This document shows, piece after piece, positions 57,922 through 64,000 of a stretch of 64,000 nt of DNA (position 1 is the stretch's first letter; every line of letters begins with the position of its first letter). The notes under the pieces were generated by a model. It was given only the letters and a program-made list of their open reading frames with translations. It was not told the origin of the DNA and searched no databases. Source of the DNA: Gigaspora margarita (lineage: Eukaryota > Glomeromycota > Glomeromycetes > Diversisporales > Gigasporaceae); NCBI GenBank assembly GCA_009809945.1, contig WTPW01001602.1, positions 6,988-70,987 on the forward strand. The letters are read 5' to 3'. The position numbers and the translations under genes were made by a program.

Positions 57922-58205
57922 CAGAGTTGGCACAAACTGGTCAACAGTCAAGCTTGACCAGACCAGTTTGACCAATTTGACCAGTTGGTCAAAGGGTTTA
58001 GTATCAGTCAAATTGGTCAAAGGGTATTTAAATATATATAGTATATATTTGCATATATATTTAATAGTATATATTAATTTGTATGCTATCTTTATTTTAT
58101 TAATAGACTAAGCCATTTGACCAATTTGACCAGACTATTTGACCAATTTGACCAGACCAGTTTGACCAGTGAATTTTTGATCAACTAGTAATTTGACAAA
58201 CCCTA
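57922..58205. mobile_element. hAT-like motif-array MITE (TTTGACCA motif) with perfect 8-bp duplication
   Basis: This is 284 bp with ends CAGAGTTGGCACAAACTGG and TAGGGTTTGTCAAATTAC, duplication GTTGTCAT at 57914-57921 and 58206-58213. Both arms are built of TTTGACCA, GACCAGACCAG and GGTCAAA. The middle is an A/T spacer. Confidence 0.88.
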
Positions 58206-58213
58206 GTTGTCAT

Positions 58214-58930
58214 ATATAAATGTCTAAATATTATTAAGTGAATTGACTTTCATATAATAGAAAAAGTTGTTCAAGAAAACAAAATACACTTACTATAAAA
58301 TTTTTAAATAAATCTGAAAAAATTTTTTTAATTTATTTCTTCATTTTATGTTTCTGCAAAAAATTAAAAAATTTTAATTGTTTTTTTCAAAACATAAAAT
58401 GAAGAAATATATTAATAAAAAGTTCTTCAATTTACATAAAAATTTTATAGAAATTGTATGTTGTCTTCCTAAACAAATTTTCCTATTGCTTGATTTACTT
58501 AGTTAAATTTAAACTATCATGTATGATAACTATTTGCATTTGTATATAAAATTTTTTAAAAAAATGGTTTTAAAAAATTTTTATATATAAATGCAGATAG
58601 TTGTCATATATAAAAGCTAATTTAACTAAGTTAATCAACTTTTATATAATAAAAAGTTATTTAAAAGAATAAAATACACTTACTGTAAAAATTTTATGCA
58701 AATTGAAGAACTTTTTATTAATACATTTCTTCATTTTACATTTAAAGAAAAAAATTTAAAATTTTTTAATTTTTTTGCAAAAGCATAAAATGAAGAAATG
58801 AATTAATAAAAAATTTTCTGATTTATATAAAACTTTTAAAGCATGTGTATTTTGTTCTTTCTGAACAACTTTTCTTATTACATGTAAGTCGATTCTCTTA
58901 ATAATATTTAGTTTTATATATAACAACTAT
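58214..58930. repeat. Two tandem related hairpins of about 330 bp
   Basis: About 58230-58550 and 58600-58920 each pair (C/T)TTCATTTTATGTTT-like with CATAAAATGAAGAAAT-like text and contain AAGTTGTTCAAGAAAACAAA- or AAGTTATTTAAAAGAATAAA-type stems with ACACTTACTGTAAAA. They belong to the same core family as 47140 and 47695. Confidence 0.55.
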
Positions 58931-59814
58931 TTACAGTTATGATTATAAAGAGGTAAATTTATTGTTAAATTTATTTAAAATTTTTCAAAAAAGGTAATAG
59001 TGATTATAAACCAATCGTGACTAGATGGAGATATTTTAAATATAAAAAATCAGTAATACATTTTAATGTGATTATATAAAAGATGTGAGAGATAACTGTA
59101 GTATAATTTACTATATATAGCTAACTTATATAAGCTCTAGTTAGATTAACAAAAAATAAAAAACTATGATTCTAAATTTTTAAACTTGATTTTTATATCA
59201 GTCAATTTTATTAATTTTTGAAAAAATCATTAAAGAATTGTATAAATTCTTTTATTTTAAAAATTTTGTTAAATTGTAGCTATTAAATTAATAGTATAGA
59301 CAATGCATTAAAAATTATAATATGTATATTTTTTGAATTATTTTTGCAGTTTTGCAATTTGAAGCTATATCAAAATTAATAGCTACAAATTTTTTAACCC
59401 TATTTAATTAATAAATTTGTAAAAAAGTTACTTAAATATGATTGTAATAAACAACTTTTTTAAAAAATTAAATATTTATTTTTTTTTATAGCTATTATAA
59501 TATAATTATATGCAAATTTACTATACTTTAAGTCTAAATAAAAGTTATATATATTAATTTAAAATTTAAATAAATAAATAATATACTAAATATATACTAT
59601 AGTCAGAGTTTTCAAAAATTCATTTAGAGAAGTATAACATTTAAGAAAATAAAAATTTAAAAGTATTATATTAGTTAGGCCCAAGAAAAAACTTGTATTT
59701 AGAGAGCCTTCTTATAGAGTATACATTAGAGAGGTTGCATTTAGAAAATCTAACAATATACATTATTGTAAATACATAAGCTTATATTTAATTAATATAA
59801 GATATTGAATTTTG
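58931..59814. other. A+T-rich DNA, no gene
   Basis: Pogo/Tc1-like scraps (GATTATAAAGAGGTAAATTT near 58941, GAGATAACTGTA near 59089). Otherwise nothing is defined. Confidence 0.3.
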
Positions 59815-60312
59815 CTAACTTTCACCCTAGGTGATAACACCTAGTTTGGAAATTGGCTCAGAAATTGGCTCAGACCTGGTTAGAAGCTGGGTCAAAAGAA
59901 TAGTATGCAAGTCAAAAATTCACAGATTACGTGAAATGATGATCACAAGATTTTCTGCTATTAGTACATACAATGCAATTAAACATAGTTCAATAATAGT
60001 AAAGGCATTTCTGTTATTCTCTGCTTTACAAAAGATAGTTTATGCTTTTACTATAGCTATTACCTCTACTACAGCATTTTAATTTACTAAAGTATGGAAA
60101 AAAGGCTTTTAATCACTTTACCCTAATCCTAACCCTAAACAGGAATTTTAGCTTAAACTGATTAAAACTTTTTTAAGCAATTTTCCTATATATCTTGCTA
60201 ACATCAAGCCCTATAGAACTATAAACAAAGTTGAAATTTTTTGGCATAGTCATACTAACCCAAACTTAAGCTTAAAGTTTTTTAGGCATAGTTGTGTGAT
60301 AGTAAAATTTTG

Positions 60313-60616
60313 GCATGTATGAAATGTGGGCCAGGTTAGTGCCAGACTACCAATCAGATTTCAAGATCAGGGGTAACATTACATGAACAGAAAAATTCAA
60401 AACAAATGTTTGTCTTGACAAAAGATCCAAAATTTGCATAAAAAATTACCTCCCGTGCTTTAATTAAAAGTTTTCCTTGAACGATTTTACTATATATCTT
60501 GCTAACATTTAACCTTAATACAAATACTAACCTTAACATTAATAAATTTTAAGAATTTTGCACATTTCAATGTGCGATCAGCAACATGCATAACCTGGCA
60601 CACATTTCATACGTGC
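60313..60616 (-). mobile_element. TIR element (GCACGTATGAAATGTGTGCC), copy 2, inverse orientation
   Basis: This is the full-length inverse counterpart of 44555-44856: ends GCATGTATGAAATGTGGGCC and GCACGTATGAAATGTGTGCC, with shared interior CAGACTACCAATCAGATTTC, ATGTTTGTCTTGACAAAAG and TATATCTTGCTAACATTTAA. Two copies 15 kb apart define the element well. Confidence 0.72.
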
Positions 60617-60814
60617 AAAATTTTGATAAAGATTCTGAATAAGATACTCCAGATTTTCTTATATAGCATCCTCAATAATATAACTAAAAAAAATAACTAT
60701 CACTTAGTATAGTTAAATAAGGAAGTGAAACAGTATATTTTTATACTTAGCTTGTTTAAATTATTTCTTTTGATTACTATGCTATTATACAAACATCTAT
60801 TCAAGAACAAAAAA

Positions 60815-61850
60815 AAAAGAACTGAAAGGTTCTAGTGATAAAAGACACACTAAAATGGGCAAAATACTGATTATCGACACCAGTAATGTACACCAATGGC
60901 AAGAATCACTGAAACTATTAATTAAAGAACCTAAAAAATAGAAAATGCAATGTTAGTACCAAAAACAATGAAAAAAGAACTAAAGTTGCTAGTGATAATG
61001 CATTGAAATGGGCTACGTACCAACAAGTGACACCAATGACACATACCAATAATGAAAAGCACTAAAACTGTTAGTTTAAGAACTTGAAAAAAAATTTTTT
61101 TTGAAAATTACTGGTGACAAAGACGCACAGAAATGGGTAAAATACCAACTGTACCAACTAGCAACAGAAGAACCTAAAAAAGAGAAAACATGAAATTAGT
61201 ACCAGAACAAACAAGTAAAAAAATGAACTGAAAGGTTCTGGTGATAAAGGACATTCTGAAATAGATGAAATACTAACGGTTGATACCAGCAATATACACC
61301 AATGACAATAATCACCAAAACAATTAATTGAAAAACCTGCAAAAGAGAAAACACAAATTACTACCAAAAGCAAAAAATAAAGAGAACTAAAAGTTACTAG
61401 TGATAATATACTGAAATGGGTGAAGTACCAACTAGTGACTCCAATGATGTATACCAATGACGAAAAGCACTGAAACTATTAGTTTAAGTTAAAAAAAAAG
61501 CTACCAAGAGCAAATAAAATAGAAGAAAATTTTTTTAAAAAATCACCAGTAATGAAAGATGCACTGAAATGAGTAAAGTACCAACTGTACCAACTAGTGA
61601 CACTAGTAATATATACCAATAAAGAAAAGAATGAAACCATTAATTGAAGAACCTAAAAAAAGAAAACATGAAAATTAGTACCAAGAGCAAACGAAATGGA
61701 AAAAAATTCTAAAAGTCGCTAATGAAGTAAAACACACTGAAATATTTAAAGTACCAACTAGCAATACCAAAGGCGTATACAATAGCAAAAAGTACCAAAA
61801 TAGTTATCTAAAGAACTAAAAAGAAGGAAAAACAAATGTTAGTACTAACC
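60815..61850 (+). repeat. Degenerate satellite, about 125-150-bp units in about 406-bp higher-order repeats
   Basis: Units begin GAACTGAAAGGTTCTAGTGA or variants and continue CTGAAATGGG, AAAGTACCAAC and ATATACCAATG. Corresponding units recur about 406 bp apart: 60819 with 61225, and 60977 with 61384. This points to a three-unit higher-order repeat followed by a worn partial copy. The minus frame at 61158-61457 is a by-product. Confidence 0.6.
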
Positions 61851-61975
61851 AAAACTAAAACGATAACAAGTGCAAAAAAAAAAATACTTATATATAGATC
61901 TGATGTTGTATAACTGGTAGTGATCATGATCACATCTCTTACTTGATATAGGTGATATTACCTAGAGTGAAAATT

Positions 61976-62379
61976 AGTTATAATCTAAAATGTTTATTAT
62001 TAACTGCATTTTTTATAAGTATACTTTTTAGAAAGCATTGTAAGTAGTAATAATATATAGGCAAGGTTGAGAGCTTTAAATAGAAATTTAATCAATAGAT
62101 TTTCAACTACCTCAGATAGAATATTTACTATTGTTATATCTTTAGAAAAGCTTATTACAATTAGAGTACTAACATTTATTACCTAATATCCATTTACTAT
62201 AGAGGCTTACCTCCACTTCCAGGTAATATATTTAGCTAAATTTGATTGGCTATAATTTTTTTATATAAAATAAGGTTTTGCTTAACCCCCAACATCTAAA
62301 TATTACTAATAAATGTCAGCATCTTTATTATTAGCTTGTATAGACAAATCTAGTTTTAAACAAAAATTATTTTCTTTCC
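61976..62379. repeat. A+T-rich DNA including a copy of the 3305-3455 repeat
   Basis: About 62185-62320 (ATAGAGGCTTACCTCCACTT, GGTAATATATTTAGCTAAAT, TTGATTGGCTATAATTTTTT) matches about 3305-3455 in direct orientation. Confidence 0.5.
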
Positions 62380-62674
62380 AGGACCCTGGACATCTCTTAT
62401 ATAGATCATAACTAGATTTTGGCCAATTTTAACATAATTTGCTAAAATTGACAAAATCTATTTACTTTAATAACTTCTAATCTAGTGATCAGAATTGAAT
62501 AAACTTTTTTGTTAGATGCACCTTACTGAGAGCTTCATTTTTAAAAAAAGTTTATTCAAATTGGACTATTGGATGCCAGGATAATTGCCAAAAACTGTTT
62601 TTTGCTTCTCAAATTTTAGGTGTTTTTGCTGAAAAATTTCAATTATGACCTCTATACTGGATGTTCAGGGTTCT
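62380..62674. mobile_element. MITE with AGGACCC ends, copy 2
   Basis: It is a direct copy of 41097-41378 with ends AGGACCCTGGACATC and AGAACCCTGAACATC, flanked by TTCTTTCC / TTCTTTAC (62372-62379, 62675-62682). The two copies are very similar along their length, including TTTTAGGTGTTTTTGCTGAA. Confidence 0.78.
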
Positions 62675-62682
62675 TTCTTTAC

Positions 62683-63312
62683 TAGTTGTTTTTTATAACT
62701 TTAAACAGTAGCTATGCTTAGCCAATTGGGACACTTTATTAAATAGAAATGGTTTATATCCATAAATGAGAGTACAATTAGCCACATGTGCACTTTTAGT
62801 ACCTAATTTAAGTAGTTTACCTGAAGATTCTACACTAACTACTATACCTGCAACCCACTACAGATGTTGCCTATTCTATACCCTCTGATTTACATGCTAA
62901 CTCTATCAATTGTACTCCAAATAGTCTTAGAGCTACTTTATCTCACAGGCAATTTTATACCAAACAAACAACCATGTTCTATTTATAGTTGCTTATAGAT
63001 TTTTAGTAACTGATTCATCTACATTATACTGATACTTGCAGTTTGGTGCTACTCTGAACTACTAGGTACATCTCTTGCTCTTGTTGCTCATTTCAACCCC
63101 AGCACTGATCTTATTTATGGTAGCAGTAGCACCATCAAAGATCATGACTCTACCTCCTTACTCAGAACTTCCCAAATGGGGTTCTGTTTTTCTGATTCCT
63201 TGAATTTTTTGGTGTAATTATATACTATTGTGCCCAAGAGCTCTATTAAAAATAGTGAAAACAAGATTACAAATTTCTCACCCAACTGAAATTGAGTCAC
63301 AGTTACCACAAT
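62683..63312. other. Less A+T-biased DNA, possible decayed coding remnant
   Basis: About 62780-63230 has more balanced composition than its surroundings and short protein-like runs (e.g. SDLHANSINCTPNSLRATLS on the plus strand), but with many interruptions and no recognised domain. It could be an old gene or a retroelement fragment; not assigned. Confidence 0.25.
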
Positions 63313-63560
63313 TAGGGTTCTTCAAAGTCAAATTAAGCATATTTGAATTTGATCAAATCGAATAAGCTCTTGATTTGAATTTGATTTGATCAAATCTAAT
63401 CAAATCAAATTTATTGGTAATTTTTATTAAATATTTTAGAATTGAATTGAATATTTTGTCAATTTGAATTTGATTTGATTTGAAATTTCTGTATTTGTAT
63501 TTGATTTGAGATCGAATATTTGATCAAACAAATCAAATCAAATCGAATTGCTGAACCCTA
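63313..63560. mobile_element. hAT-like motif-array MITE (TTTGATTTGA motif), copy 2, perfect 8-bp duplication
   Basis: This is 248 bp with ends TAGGGTTCTTCAAAGTC and TAGGGTTCAGCAATTCG, duplication ACCACAAT at 63305-63312 and 63561-63568. The interior is AATTTGATTTGATCAAATC-type repeats as in 43197-43472, so the two are members of one family. Confidence 0.88.
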
Positions 63561-63703
63561 ACCACAATACAGATCTAATTTTTATTATTGTCACTAGTAG
63601 GATTTGAACTTTGATCTGCCACTGGGAGGATGACAATCTGGCCACTTTTCTAGATTGCCATACCCTTTCTCAAGTGGCAATCATTTCATCAACATTCACT
63701 TTA

Positions 63704-63957
63704 CAGGCACTCTATTTCACTGACAAATTATTCACTAATAAGTTTATTTTACTAACAGTTCATTTTATTAAAGCTCATTTCACCAACAAAGTAATTCTGG
63801 TTATTGATATTAGGGTTAGAGTAGAAGCAGGTAAAACAGAGTTAAAGTTAGTATGCTTTATAGAAAAAAACTTGTCAGTGAAATGAGCTTTGGTGGAATA
63901 TACTATTGGTAAAATAAACTTTTTGGTGAATAATTTGTTGGTAAAATGGAGTGTCTG
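63704..63957. mobile_element. Tc1/mariner-type MITE with about 95-bp terminal inverted repeats
   Basis: This is 254 bp flanked by TA (63702-63703, 63958-63959). Left end CAGGCACTCTATTTCACTGA; right end by inverse CAGACACTCCATTTTACCAA; pairing continues through CAAATTATTCAC, AAGTTTATTTTAC and AAAGCTCATTTCAC. The 91-codon frame at 63611-63886 spans this element and is not a gene. Confidence 0.78.
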
Positions 63958-64000
63958 TAAATTAATTGTAAGTGAATCCTTATTCTCTACTAGATTGTTA

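Larger units (their letters stand above)
59815..61975. mobile_element. Probable 2.1-kb TIR element enclosing a degenerate satellite
   Basis: TAACTTTCACCCTAGGTGAT near 59817 and, inverted, TAATTTTCACTCTAGGTAAT near 61975 are matching ends over about 28 bp, including CACCTA. Between them lie the 60313-60616 element and the 60815-61850 array. The target duplication is unclear, and no transposase is seen. The 83-codon frame at 59831-60082 has internal repeats (GAAATTGGCTCAG) and no recognised domain. Confidence 0.45.

Noticed and set aside
63611-63886. 91-codon plus frame
   Set aside because: It covers most of the 63704-63957 MITE; no recognisable protein feature.

Overview
The window looks like nuclear DNA of an arbuscular mycorrhizal fungus of the Rhizophagus type (Glomeromycotina). 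This is inferred from three things: extreme A+T content, an F-box protein whose N-terminus and uninterrupted 28-residue leucine-rich repeats are of the kind greatly expanded in that group, and a secreted kelch-propeller protein with one membrane segment and short GT-AG introns. No database search was possible.

By eye there are three compartments. Positions 1 to about 7,100 and about 37,400 to 64,000 are very A+T-rich, poor in CpG and almost wholly made of decayed repeats. Between them, about 7,100-37,400 is an island with ordinary CpG that holds every credible protein gene. From left to right these are: a two-exon type II membrane protein (7797-8679, minus), a second copy with one in-frame stop (14594-15449, minus), a five-exon kelch/TM gene (17826-19437, plus), a third divergent copy of the membrane protein (26343-27205, minus) and an intronless F-box/LRR gene (32835-34622, plus). 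A 53-codon ORF with a signal-like N-terminus (30612-30773) is a weak extra candidate.

The three membrane-protein copies share a cytosolic ExxxLL sorting-type motif, a juxtamembrane cysteine cluster, one membrane span, a luminal domain with two conserved cysteines, and an intron at the same position and phase. Copies 1 and 2 lie in a segmental duplication that also carries a pogo-like MITE in the 3' flank and related upstream DNA.

The arms are a museum of small non-autonomous DNA transposons. Many still show exact ends and target-site duplications: TA-flanked Tc1/mariner- or pogo-like hairpins, and elements with 8-bp duplications and hAT-like YARNG ends. The most unusual are at least seven hAT-like elements (36596-36945, 38021-40219, 42576-42853, 43197-43472, 52003-53393, 57922-58205, 63313-63560) whose interiors are dominated by an array of one short motif that usually differs between elements. 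There are also a tRNA-derived SINE with a 16-bp target duplication (55736-56369), two LTR fossils that look solo (28898-29176, 35956-36445), a 1.4-kb palindrome (43040-44470), a 2.1-kb palindrome (46440-48600) and a degenerate satellite with apparent higher-order structure (60815-61850). No rRNA, free-standing tRNA or CRISPR array was seen. The F-box and kelch proteins may act in ubiquitin targeting and at the cell surface, but nothing in the layout links the genes into one pathway.
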